Positions 41,290 to 50,406 of a stretch of DNA of 64,000 nt are shown here, in pieces; the first letter of the stretch is position 1; each line of letters opens with the position of its first letter. The notes beneath the pieces are model-generated. The model ran no database searches and was not told where the DNA came from. It was given only the letters and a program-made list of their open reading frames with translations. The translations under genes and the position numbers were made by a program. This DNA is from Tranzscheliella williamsii (taxonomy: Eukaryota; Basidiomycota; Ustilaginomycetes; Ustilaginales; Ustilaginaceae), in assembly GCA_023212725.1 (NCBI GenBank), contig JALBYF010000032.1, positions 62,001 through 126,000 on the forward strand. Reading direction: 5' to 3'.

Positions 41290-42042
41290 TTATTTAATGT
41301 AGCGGTTCATGAACTTCTTGTGGAAGTGGGAGCGGGTGAGGTCGTTGACGAAGGGGGCGGGGTTGGTGGCTGGGTTGGCGTTGGCGGCGGCGGCGGCCTG
41401 GTTTTTGAAGATGACGTCGTCGTCCCAGCGGCGGGCAACGGCGAAGGCGGGGGGGGAGGAGGAGGGGGGGGGGAGGAGGGGGTTGCCGGCTGCGATTTGG
41501 GCGTTGCGCTCGCGGGTGTGGGCGGCGTTGGCCTCGGCGGTGGCACGCGCCTGCTCGGCAGCGCGCTCTGCACGAACGCGCGCCAGCTCGCGCAGCAGTG
41601 CCGCCTGGTCCTCCTCTTCCTCCTCGTCGGAGGAGTCGGATTCGGATTCGGATTCGGATGCGGAGGGGGCACTGTCGGTGTGGGAAGGGGGCGTGGGTGA
41701 GGAGGGGGGGGTTGGGTCGTCGCGGTCGAGGGCGATGGCGGTGGCGAGGGCGGCGCGGCGTTCTGCGTCCGCTTCGGCGCCCGCGGTGTGCTCGCCGCGC
41801 GCGGCACGCTTGCGCTCCGCCGCCTCCGCCTCGGCCGCCTCCAACTCACGCTTCAGATCACGCCGCACCCCCGCATCCCGCTGCACCCCCATCGCATTCC
41901 CCCCCACCCCCGCATCCCCACCCCCCGCCTGCCGAAACTTAAGCTTGGTGTACGAAGCCGCCGCAGGAACCGTCTGCGCGAACTGCGACACCGGCCCGCG
42001 CCCCCTCGACGGATCCCACGTCGGCCGATGCGCCGACGACAT
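41290..42042 (-). CDS. CWC15: Cwc15/Cwf15 spliceosome component
   Basis: Cwc15 belongs to the Prp19-associated (NineTeen) part of the active spliceosome. The 250-residue frame has the family's two hallmarks. The N-terminus is MSSAHRPTWDPSRGR with YTKLKFRQ, and the C-terminus is RRWDDDVIFKNQ followed by FVNDLTRSHFHKKFMNRYIK. The middle has RRDLKRELEAAEAEA, an acidic Ser/Glu stretch (SESESESDSSDEEEEED) and a coiled-coil-like Arg/Ala/Glu helix. Coding is G-rich in its first half and C-rich at its 3' end. It converges on the phosphatase gene and diverges from the FKBP gene. Confidence 0.95.
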   Translation of the reverse strand: MSSAHRPTWDPSRGRGPVSQFAQTVPAAASYTKLKFRQAGGGDAGVGGNAMGVQRDAGVRRDLKRELEAAEAEAAERKRAARGEHTAGAEADAERRAALATAIALDRDDPTPPSSPTPPSHTDSAPSASESESESDSSDEEEEEDQAALLRELARVRAERAAEQARATAEANAAHTRERNAQIAAGNPLLPPPSSSPPAFAVARRWDDDVIFKNQAAAAANANPATNPAPFVNDLTRSHFHKKFMNRYIK

Positions 42043-42480
42043 GGCTACCTATCCTCCGCGCCAAGCGCAGCCCAAATCGACCTGCGCGCCAACCCACAGC
42101 GCCGCTACCGAGCCAAGCTCGCAGCAAGCGGTACTCCAAGCTGCGTGGCAGAACCAACAAGCCAACACTGCTGAAGCTGATATCAGTGCAGAGATGCGAC
42201 AGGCGTGCGGAGACGTTTGCGGTGGTGGGTAGTGGTGGCAGGGTGGATAGGTGAGTGGGAGTACGAGGCGGGAGGGGCAGTGAGAAATACGGACACGTGA
42301 CTGTGAGGCGCGCATGTCTCGGCCGGTAAGAAGGGAACCATATGCAAGCGTGCCTGGTGGGTGTATGGGCGCACGGGCGGGGACGTGGAAGCGTAGAGTA
42401 GGCAGCGGGCAGCGGGCGGGGCAAACTGGAGTCCACCACCATCCTGCCTGCTCACAGCCGCGAAAGGAGGCCAATAGAGT
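42043..42480. other. Divergent CWC15 / FKBP upstream region
   Basis: This shared upstream region holds a perfect CACGTG at 42294-42299 within GGACACGTGACTG. No gene is seen. Confidence 0.45.
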
Positions 42481-43333
42481 ATGAAGTGGAGCTGTGCATC
42501 GCATGTCGCGGTGGCCGTGGCGCTGGTGGGCGCGGCGGCTGCCAAGGAGAAGCCGGCGACGCTGCAAATCGGCATCAAGCACCGCCCCGAGCAGTGCGAC
42601 GACAAGACGCAGGCGGGCGACCTTCTCTCCATGTAGGTTGTCCTCGGCGCCGCCAAGTGCCGCGCGGTCGACTGACGCTGCCTGCTTTTCCATCCCGCAC
42701 GCCCCCACCGCAGGCACTATACCGGGACGCTGGTATGTACGCGCCGCTTGTCTGCCGCGCGCCGCCGCACAACTGACGCGTGCTTGTGTGGTGCTTGATT
42801 CGGCGACAATGCAGTGGGACGGCACCAAGTTCGACTCGTCGCTCGACCGCGGCCAGCCTTTCGTACGTGTTGCCGGCCGGTTTCGCTCTGCACGGCGCTG
42901 GGGTTGTACTGACGCCGCCGTGGCTATCTGTCGCTTTCGTGTCTGACCGGGCAGGAGTTCACATGTAAGTCTGCACCGGGCCGGCTGATGCTCCGGGCGC
43001 GATGCATGCTGACACCGCTTTGCTGTGCGATGGCTGTGGCGCGCCGACAGTGGGGACTGGCCAGGTGATCAAGGGATGGGACAACGGCCTGCGCGACATG
43101 TGCGTCGGCGAGAAGCGCAAGCTCCAGATCCCGCCGCACGACGGCTACGGCACGCGCGGCGCCGGCGCCACCATCCCCCCCAACGCCCACCTCGTCTTTG
43201 AAGGTACGTCCCGCCCTCCCCGTCCCCGCGGCCGCTCGCTGACATCCGCCCCCTGCGCTCCCGCACAGTCGAGCTGCTCGGCATCGCCGGCCCCCGCATC
43301 GACGCACACCGCGCCGGCCACACCGAACTGTAA
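42481..43333 (+). CDS. FPR2: ER-lumenal FKBP-type prolyl isomerase
   Basis: This single-domain FK506-binding prolyl cis-trans isomerase should work in the ER lumen (Fpr2/FKBP13 type). I read six exons: 42481-42632, 42714-42732 (19 nt), 42815-42862 (48 nt), 42955-42964 (10 nt), 43051-43203 and 43269-43333; 148 residues. All junctions are GT-AG and in phase, and the product aligns with the family without gaps. A signal peptide ([21 protein letters not shown]) leads to [42 protein letters not shown] and [10 protein letters not shown], then HLVFEVELLGI. It ends in HTEL, a variant of the HDEL/RTEL retention signal. The small exons make it easy to miss by automated prediction. Confidence 0.92.
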
Positions 43334-43483
43334 CCCCACCCATCCCACCCCCATCCTCACCTACAGTCCATCACCGCCCTGCACTTCGTCCGCAATCCGC
43401 TCGCCCGCGCAACACGCACATACCGCGCCCGTGAGAGAGTGCATTCCCGTGAGCAGCCGGATGGGAGCGCGGCGCAGCGCGCA

Positions 43484-44821
43484 TCAGAAGTCCGGAAACA
43501 GAGCCCCCAGCGCATCGACCAGCCCGCCGCGGCTGTACTCGGACACATCGTTTTCCGGGTACTTTTCAAACCTGGCGGGGCAAACAAGGCCAAGGGCAAG
43601 GGCAAGGGCGAGGTCAGCAGGGTGGGTCGGCAAGGGCAGAGGCGAGTAGGGAAACACTTACTGGCTCGAGTCGCCGTCGGCGGTGACGGTGGGGAGGTAG
43701 GGGGCCGGGATTTCGCGACGGTAGAGGCGGTCCCAGTCGACCTCGGCGAACCAGAGGTGGCCAAAGATGTCCTTGGAGCCGCGGTGGAGGTTGCCGAAGC
43801 GCTTGCTGAGGTCGGCGGTGAGCAGGTTCTTGAGCAGGTCCTTGACGCCAGTCTCAAAGTAGGGCGGATAGCGCACCTTGCAGGCGATGATTTTCTCGTA
43901 GAGCTTGATCGGGTTGCCGTCCTCGGTGAAGAAGGGCGGGTGGCCGGCGAGCATCTCGTAGAGGAGCACGCCGAGCGCCCACCAGTCGACGCTCTTGTTG
44001 TAGCCCTTGGAGCTGACGATCTCCGGCGCCAGGTAGTCCGGCGTCCCGCACAGCGTCCATGTGACGTCGGGGACGTACTTGGCAAAGCCGAAGTCGGTGA
44101 TCTTGAGATGGCCGTCGGCGCTCAGCAGGATGTTCTCCGGCTTCAGGTCGCGGTAGATGATGTTGTTCTGGTGGAGGTAGTCGATGGCGAGCGCCACCTC
44201 GGCGGCGTAGAACTTGGCGACCGGATGCGGGAAGCGCTGGCTCTTGCGCAGCAGCGTGAAGAGCTCCCCGCCGGGCACGTAGTCCATGACCATGTAGAGA
44301 AAGGTGGCGTCCTTGAACGTGCCCCACAGATTGACCAGGAACGGATGGCGGACGATGGAGAGAATGGCACGCTCCGAGTTGGTATGTTCGACCTGCTTCA
44401 TCTTGACGACCTGTTCCTTGCGAAGCACCTTGATGGCGTAGAAGCGATGGTTGTGGCGCGAGCGGACCAGATGGACGCGGCCGAAGCTGCCGGTGCCCAG
44501 CGTGCGCTCGATGCCGAAATCCGAGAGCGCATAACGCCCGCTCAGCTTGCGCTGCTGCGCTGCAATGGCGAGCGGCAGCGACGCCGAGCTGTAGGTGCCG
44601 CTGGAATTCGCCATGGCCATGTGCGAGCCCGGTGTCGATGGCTTTGAGTCCATGGCGCCACTCGGCATGCTGGCGAGCTGCTGCTGTGATAGGTGCGCTT
44701 GCAGAGGCTGTGAGGACGACGGCCCCTGCACGGCAGCAGCAGCAGCAGCGGCGGCCACCGCGGCCTGCTGTGCGGCGCTGTAGTCGCCGTCGGTCTGCAT
44801 ATCTGAAAGCCCAGAAGCCAT
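43484..44821 (-). CDS. cAMP-dependent protein kinase catalytic subunit
   Basis: This AGC Ser/Thr kinase is activated when cAMP releases the regulatory subunit; in smut fungi it controls dimorphism and virulence. Exon 1 is 44821-43662, a 90-bp intron spans 43661-43572, and exon 2 is 43571-43484; 415 residues. The N-terminal 90 residues are Ala/Gln/Ser-rich. The kinase domain shows [10 protein letters not shown] (P-loop), FYAIKVLRK (Lys), HRDLK-type [17 protein letters not shown], and the activation loop [15 protein letters not shown] with the phosphorylatable Thr. Exon 2 encodes the C-tail [12 protein letters not shown] and the hydrophobic motif FPDF at the very end. It may correspond to U. 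maydis Adr1 or Uka1; I cannot tell which. It converges on the FKBP gene. Confidence 0.93.
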
Positions 44822-46009
44822 GCCGCGTATCGCAGTGGTTCAAGTGACTGTGGCAGTGGGGCCTGCGCTAGGCGGAGGTGGTCCGCAGACTCGGCGTCCA
44901 AGCTGACCAGGCGGCACGATGTGGAGCGACGGCGGACGCCAGCGAGGCGTTGCAATGAGTGGAGCCGAGCGTTGCGATGTGTGGAGCCGAGCGGATCGGA
45001 CACCTTGCGCTTGATCGCGGGCGGAGGGACGAGCTGGATGGTACCGGTGAACTGGCACCCGATCAGCAGACGGCGGTGACCAGGGACGAGGACCGCGAGA
45101 GCGCTGGCTGGTGAATGCGCTACAGCAAGATCACCGTGCTCGGGTGTATAGTCTGCTTTGCCTGCAAATGCCGCGACAAGGGCCACAAAGGGGAAGCGCA
45201 GCAAGAGGCGGATCGCCAAGCACCACGACGTCGACACTATCTGGCAGACGGCAAGGGCGGAACCCGGCAGCGGCGGCAGTAGACACTTGTCTCGTGTTTG
45301 GTTGCCGCTGCTCGGCGATACCCCTATCGTGCAGATCGAGCGGCTTGCGCGGACAGATCGGTGGATGTTGTGGTAGAAGTACAGGGTTGATCTAGATAGG
45401 AAGCGGAAGAAGGGGTGATGGGGGAGAGAGGGTGGACTGTCACACGAAACGATGGCGAATTTCGAAAGAGAGCTGACACCGCTTTGGCATTTGGCAGTTG
45501 GCAGTTGGCAGCCGCCGCGATCAGCGTGTTGGTAGGGGACGGGACAGCGACGGCATGGATACTGGCTGGCTTCGCTCTCTCCATCCATCCAAGCACTGAC
45601 TGACTACTCACTCGCCACTCGCTCTTGCTACTAACTCGCTCTTGATCGCGTTGGTCGATTTCGTCTGCGCACGCGCCCACTAACAGAACCGCCTCCGAGC
45701 CACTCAACTCACACACACACTCACACACTCAACTCTCACACACTCGACACTCACACAACAAACTTGCAAAAGCCGTAGCATCAACGGCCATCGTGCGAAT
45801 CTAACATGTGTCGAGGAGCTAGTTCTGCGTGTTAGGGCGGCCATTTCTCCCCGCATCGATCACGATAAGGAGCCTAATCCCTCCACACAGGTCTGCAAGC
45901 TGCCACCATCCTTGCATCCCACCATCTCTACGTGCAGCCCTTCTGCTCGCCAGCTCTGCGTTGCAACCCTCTCTTTGTGTTGAAGCCGGTCGGGGAAGCG
46001 TTGCTCAGC
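44822..46009. other. Divergent kinase / VPS68-like upstream region
   Basis: This 1.2-kb region has no supported gene. It contains a 22-bp tandem duplication at 44948-44991 and a CA/CACT-rich tract at about 45700-45765 (ACACACACTCACACACTCAAC...). It is the promoter and leader region of two divergent genes. Confidence 0.45.
44948..44991 (+). repeat. 22-bp tandem duplication
   Basis: Two copies of CGTTGC(A/G)ATG(A/T)GTGGAGCCGAG lie head to tail with two mismatches, about 130 bases upstream of the kinase start. A duplicated factor site is possible but not shown. Confidence 0.8.
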
Positions 46010-46612
46010 ATGTCTCTTCCAAGACGCTCCTACGACCCGCGCAGGGTGTGCCTCGTGCCGCTGCCTACTTTACCGGCGTTTATGCAGGCGAGTAGACGGC
46101 AGGCGGGCATCTATCTATCGGGCGCGCTGTTTGCGCTCGGATGGTGGTTCTTTCTGGATGCCTGCTTCCTCTCGTCTATGCGCCTGCGTCCACCGCGCGA
46201 TCCTTCGGTGCCGTACGAGCCACCGGCCACCTACATCACCTTTGCCGACTGGCTCCCCGGCCTGTGCGGCACCCTCGGCATGATCGTCGTCAACCTCATC
46301 GACAAGCAGCATCTCACCGACGTCGGCGCTGCTTTTTCCTTCGGCGGCGGCTCGGGCGGCGCATTTGCTACCGACAGCGTCCAGTGGAGAGCGCGCCTCT
46401 TCCTCTTCATCGGCTTCGCCCTCATGGCAGGCGGCCTCGCCGGCAGCATCACCGTCCTCACCGTCAAGTACCTCGTCCCGCAACTCCCAGACGGCTACGA
46501 GTACTACGGCATCGCTAACGTCCTGCAGAACATCTCCATCATGTTCTCCACCATCCTCCTCTGGATCAGTCAAAACACTGAAAGCGACTACGAGTACAAC
46601 TTGACTCTGTAG
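46010..46612 (+). CDS. VPS68: Vps68 / TMEM50-like (UPF0220) membrane protein
   Basis: This 200-residue protein has four predicted membrane helices, the typical size and layout of the Vps68/TMEM50 family, which acts with Vps55 in late-endosome-to-vacuole traffic. The helices include IYLSGALFALGWWFFLDACF, WLPGLCGTLGMIVVNLI and LFLFIGFALMAGGLAGSITV, and the last is around NISIMFSTILLWISQN. The conserved TFADWLPG and NVLQNISIM strings support the family. I start at ATG 46010 (MSLPRRSYDPR); the frame is open upstream without another ATG. Confidence 0.88.
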   Translation: MSLPRRSYDPRRVCLVPLPTLPAFMQASRRQAGIYLSGALFALGWWFFLDACFLSSMRLRPPRDPSVPYEPPATYITFADWLPGLCGTLGMIVVNLIDKQHLTDVGAAFSFGGGSGGAFATDSVQWRARLFLFIGFALMAGGLAGSITVLTVKYLVPQLPDGYEYYGIANVLQNISIMFSTILLWISQNTESDYEYNLTL

Positions 46613-47092
46613 CCAAAACACCCCTGCCCTGCCACTCTCTGCCTCCTGCTTCCATCGCCACCTTACCATCCGCTTTTCAATACAATTTGTGACACCATCT
46701 ACGCGCTCTTGTTCATTCGCCCGGTAATGCACGCGCTCTCGTTCATCGGCCAGCATGATCACCGGCCGGCCATCCTGTTCTCCGGCCGGCCATCCTGTTC
46801 TCCGCCAGGTACAAATGACTCTGCACAGCTACTCGAGCCGCCTTGTTTGCCTGTGCGTACTAACTGCCGCAAGCATCGGTACCGGTCTCTGGCGCTCCTC
46901 ACCGTCTGTGCTGCAAGGCTCCTTGTGCGTAATAAGTAGGCGCCGCGGTGGTTGGCCGTGTCATCCGAGCCGAGAGGGTCTGTTAGATTGCCATTCCTAC
47001 CGTAGGGAGATGGTTGCCGGTGCGGGGCACCATTCACTCATGACTGTGATTGTGATGGTCTTTGCCCCCACCATTGTTGCAGCTTGGCGAGT
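46613..47092. other. Intergenic: VPS68-like to reductase
   Basis: There is no gene here. A perfect 20-bp tandem duplication lies at 46762-46801. The rest is promoter and 3' UTR sequence without clear motifs. Confidence 0.45.
46762..46801 (+). repeat. 20-bp perfect tandem duplication
   Basis: Two exact copies of CCGGCCGGCCATCCTGTTCT are adjacent. Each carries the 8-bp palindrome GGCCGGCC. Confidence 0.9.
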
Positions 47093-48196
47093 ATGGCAAC
47101 GTCTAGCGCGAGTACGAGCGGTGGAGCGGTGCACATCTTGGTGGTGGGTGCTGGTGCGGTCGGCTGTTTCTACGGCTCCAAGCTGCACGTGCCGAGCGAC
47201 GAGGTGTATGTGTCGCTGGTGTGCCGGTCGAACTACCGCGCGGTGGCGGCGCACGGGGTGACGCTGCAGACGCACAGTTTTGGCGAGTACCACTTTGCGC
47301 CGCAGTGGGTGTTTGCGTCGATCGAGGAGGCGGGGGCGCATGCGCGCGCGGAGGGAATCCAGTGGCACTTTGTTGTGGTCACGACCAAGGCGCTGCCGGA
47401 TGTCACCAACGATGCGCACGATATCCGGCCGGTGGTGGCGCGCGGCGAGGCGGGTAGCTGCATCGTGCTGGTGCAGAACGGCGTGGGGATTGAGGAGTGC
47501 CACCGCGTCGAGTATGCTGACAATCCGATCGTGTCGGCGGTCACCGTGGTCAGCGCGGAGCAGACAAGCCCCGGCGTGGTCCGCCAGAACCGCTGGACGC
47601 GCATCACCATGGGCGCCTACACCAACGGCCAGGCGCGCCCCAACCAGCTCATCGACACCCAAGCCCACATCGCCCGCCTGACCACCACCACCAACGCCCA
47701 CATCCACCGCCTCGTCCACTGGCTCTCCTCCCAGGGCATCCCCGACGCAGAGTGGAGCGCGGAACTCGACCTGCAGCTCACCCGCTGGCACAAGCTCTGC
47801 ATCAACGCATCCATGAACCCCTCGGCGGTGCTTTCGGGCGGCACCCCCAACGCGCGCATGGCACTCGATCCCGAGCTGCGCATCCACCTCGCAGCGTGCA
47901 TGCACGAGATCTTTGCCACCGCGCCCAAAATCCTCAATACGCCCTTTGACGACAAGAAACACGCCAGCCCCGAGCGCATCCTCCGCTCCACGGAGCGCAA
48001 CACCGCCGGCAAGCCCAGCATGCTCCTCGACTGGGCCGCCGCCCGCCCGATGGAGCTCGAGGTGATCCTCGGCAACCCCATCCGCATCGCCCGCCGCGAC
48101 GGCCTCGACATGCCCCGCCTCCACTCCCTCTACGCCCTCCTGAAAATGGCCCAGACACGCAGGCTCGAAGACGCACAGCAAAAGCCCCGCCTCTAA
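47093..48196 (+). CDS. Ketopantoate reductase-like oxidoreductase (ApbA/PanE family)
   Basis: This 367-residue protein has the ApbA/PanE fold that reduces 2-dehydropantoate to pantoate with NADPH on the way to coenzyme A. The N-terminal Rossmann motif is ILVVGAGAVGCFYGSKL. VVVTTKALPD carries the conserved Thr-Lys, VLVQNGVGIEE is the conserved QNG loop, and WHKLCINASMNPSAVL is the C-terminal-domain signature. Fungi have several paralogues of this family, and some act on other substrates, so pantoate synthesis is not assured. I start at ATG 47093 (MATSSASTS). Wobble use is extreme and changes along the gene: GCG for Ala early, GCC late. The stop lies only 38 bases from that of the convergent GGPP synthase gene. 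Confidence 0.85.
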   Translation: MATSSASTSGGAVHILVVGAGAVGCFYGSKLHVPSDEVYVSLVCRSNYRAVAAHGVTLQTHSFGEYHFAPQWVFASIEEAGAHARAEGIQWHFVVVTTKALPDVTNDAHDIRPVVARGEAGSCIVLVQNGVGIEECHRVEYADNPIVSAVTVVSAEQTSPGVVRQNRWTRITMGAYTNGQARPNQLIDTQAHIARLTTTTNAHIHRLVHWLSSQGIPDAEWSAELDLQLTRWHKLCINASMNPSAVLSGGTPNARMALDPELRIHLAACMHEIFATAPKILNTPFDDKKHASPERILRSTERNTAGKPSMLLDWAAARPMELEVILGNPIRIARRDGLDMPRLHSLYALLKMAQTRRLEDAQQKPRL

Positions 48197-48234
48197 CCGC
48201 CAGCTCGCAAATCCATCGATGCTGCCGTGCAATG

Positions 48235-49566
48235 CTATGGGACAGAGTCGCGCGCGCCAGCCGTGCGCCAGCTGCTGCGCAGTGCGTCGATAATGGCGGT
48301 CAGCTGCGGGTTGGGCACGGCAAAGAGGCGCTCCAGCCGCGCCACCTCGGTGTGGGTCTGCGCGTCGAGCCGGTCCAGGACGTCAAGGGTGTAGTCGAAG
48401 GAGCGCGTCACGTTGCGCATGTAGGCCACGGCATACTCCTTGGTCGCCAGGTCGGTGGGGCGTTGCTTGAGCACGTTGAGCATCTGTCGGTTGCTCGTTG
48501 TCTGCTGGCCAGCGTAGCACGCCGCCTCGGCTGGGCCCGCTTCGCCACCACCGACGCTGGCGCGGATGCTGTGGATAATGGGGAAGCTGAACTTGCCCTC
48601 GGTCAGATCCTCGGCAAAACCCTTGTTCTCGGCATACTTGCTGCTCTGTAGATTCATGAAGTCGTCCAAGATCTGAAAGAGCAGCCCGATCAGGTTGACC
48701 AGCGGCACCAACTCGGCCGAGCCGGCCTGCTGGCGCACGACGGGCGACTGTGACAGCATGAGCTTGATGGCGATGCGGAAGAGGCCGCCGGTCTTGTTGT
48801 TGACCATCTCGACGTACTCTTCCTCGGTGGGGCAGGTGAGGCTGTCGCGCCACAGCAGATCCATGCCCTGGCCGCGATGCAGGTTGATCAGCTCGTCGAC
48901 GACCAGCCGCTCGACGCTGGCGGGGTGGGAGGCGGCAGAGGCGGTGGCGGAGTCTGTGCCGGGGCTTGCAGGGGTGCCTTGACTGGTCATGCCAAAGATC
49001 TCGCTAAAGACGAGAAAGTAGACATAGTTGGCTGTGTTGATGGTCTGCGGGATGCCGTAGATCTTGTGGGCGACAGGGATGCCGCGGCGCAGGTCCGAGT
49101 TGTCTTCGACGTCGTCCATCAGCAGCGACGCGGTGTGCAGCATGCGGACCACGCGACAGATGGCCTCGAGCTTGTCCGCCGGCACCTGCAGCCACACGTT
49201 GAACGCCTGGATCAGCTTGGTCCGCACCTCCTTGCCCGGATTCGCATCCAGATACGTATACGGCTCCAGAATCGCCGTCTCCTTCTCCGACGCCCACGTC
49301 CGCGCCGTCGACAAGTGCGCCAGCATCCCGTCATACCACCCCGCATCCCCGCCCCGCATCACCGACGCCGTCGCCGACAAATTCGCCACAGACACCCCCG
49401 CCGTGCGCGACAATGCTGGCTGCCCTGAATCAGGCTCCTGCGAAGAAGGCTGCCCCGAATCAGGCGGCAGCGAAGAAGGCGGCATCTCGTGTGCGTGACA
49501 AGGCGGCAGAGCGGCGAGCGATCGAGTACCACGCCAAGGAGAGCCGGGCTCAGCTTGTTCCCCCAT
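48235..49566 (-). CDS. BTS1: Geranylgeranyl diphosphate synthase
   Basis: This trans-prenyltransferase should make the C20 GGPP used for Rab/Rho prenylation, ubiquinone-type and carotenoid pathways. The frame gives 443 residues from ATG 49566; a second ATG at 49485 ([11 protein letters not shown]) would give a shorter protein. The first Asp-rich motif is [15 protein letters not shown] and the second is [20 protein letters not shown] with GKFSFPIIH. Both match class-III GGPP synthases. An insert of about 20 residues rich in Ser/Ala/Thr follows FSEIFGM. The N-terminus contains a 30-bp tandem repeat. No carotenoid or terpene genes are adjacent, so a housekeeping role is likely. Confidence 0.93.
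   Translation of the reverse strand: MGEQAEPGSPWRGTRSLAALPPCHAHEMPPSSLPPDSGQPSSQEPDSGQPALSRTAGVSVANLSATASVMRGGDAGWYDGMLAHLSTARTWASEKETAILEPYTYLDANPGKEVRTKLIQAFNVWLQVPADKLEAICRVVRMLHTASLLMDDVEDNSDLRRGIPVAHKIYGIPQTINTANYVYFLVFSEIFGMTSQGTPASPGTDSATASAASHPASVERLVVDELINLHRGQGMDLLWRDSLTCPTEEEYVEMVNNKTGGLFRIAIKLMLSQSPVVRQQAGSAELVPLVNLIGLLFQILDDFMNLQSSKYAENKGFAEDLTEGKFSFPIIHSIRASVGGGEAGPAEAACYAGQQTTSNRQMLNVLKQRPTDLATKEYAVAYMRNVTRSFDYTLDVLDRLDAQTHTEVARLERLFAVPNPQLTAIIDALRSSWRTAGARDSVP
49418..49477 (-). repeat. 30-bp tandem repeat in the GGPP synthase N-terminus
   Basis: Two adjacent 30-bp units (GGCTGCCC[T/C]GAATCAGGC, then a variable part ending GCGAAGAA) encode the repeated EPDSGQP-type segment ahead of the enzyme domain. 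It is in frame and so may vary in copy number without breaking the gene. Confidence 0.8.
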
Positions 49567-49834
49567 GACGGTGCGGTGGCCAGGGTCCAAACGAATGTGG
49601 CATCGGGGACGGGGGAGATCTCCCGATGGCTTCTCTGCGAGATCCGAGAAATCAGCGGAAGTAATTCACACTGAAAAATCCGACGTGCCTACTCTTCCTT
49701 CCCTGGCCCCATCCTCGTCATTCCAGCATCACTACCGCTGCCACCAAGGTCCACTTCTCAGCAAGGACGCTCAGCGCATAGTGGCGGAGAACAGCACAGG
49801 ATAGCGCCGGAGAACAACATTGGAGAGCGCCATC

Positions 49835-50406
49835 ATGGACCCAACGAATCTGTTCGACACCCAGTTTGTGGTCGGCCAGATCGATCCGGATGGCAAGAAG
49901 TTCGACCGAGGTAGGTAATCGACCTTGTCCGTAGCCATGGGGTGGAAGTGTGCCGAGCTGATGGATTTGCTTTTCGCGCCATGCTTGCTGCTGCAGTGTC
50001 GCGGATCATCGCGTCGTCTCCGTCGTTGGACGTCAGTCTGTCGATCGACATAGCGACCGACATTTGGCCTGTTTCGGAGGGACAGCAGTTGACGTTCCAG
50101 CTCGCATCGACGTTGAAGAGGGACACCGCCACCAAGGGCAAGGCGGACGCAGACGTAGATGGCCCTGACGAGGCGGCGCAGGCGGCAGAGCAGGATGCCT
50201 GGAGGCTCGACCAGCCCGGAAACGGTGGACTCGCCGACGACTTTGACTATGTCATGTATGGCAAGATCTACCGATACGACGAGAGGGCCCGCGACGAGGT
50301 CACCGTATACGGCTCCTTCGGCGGCCTGATGATGGCCCTCACAGGCGACTTTCGACACATGAGCAACATCACCATTGGATCCAACGTCTACCTGCTTATG
50401 CGCTAG
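49835..50406 (+). CDS. RPB8: RNA polymerase subunit Rpb8 (ABC14.5)
   Basis: Rpb8 is a small OB-fold-like subunit shared by RNA polymerases I, II and III. Exon 1 is 49835-49910, the intron is 49911-49996 (86 bp, GTAGGT...TGCAG), and exon 2 is 49997-50406; 161 residues. The N-terminus LFDTQFVVGQIDPDGKKFDR joins VSRIIASS across the splice. The C-terminal half carries the family signature YVMYGKIYRYDE, then VYGSFGGLMMALTGD and IGSNVYLLMR. A disordered acidic loop (DADVDGPDEAAQAAEQD) is inserted in the middle. It lies divergent from GGPP synthase with about 270 bases between starts. Confidence 0.95.

Noticed and set aside
46997..48232. Long antisense open frames, such as 411 codons opposite the reductase, 480 opposite KGD1 (31480-32922) and 402 opposite the kinase (43439-44647)
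   Set aside because: These arise because strong G/C wobble bias removes stop codons from the complementary frames. Their translations show no domains, while the sense strands do.
47093..49566. A terpenoid or CoA biosynthetic gene cluster around GGPP synthase
   Set aside because: Neighbours (RPB8, VPS68-like, PKA, PMR1) are housekeeping genes and no terpene cyclase, P450 or transporter is adjacent.
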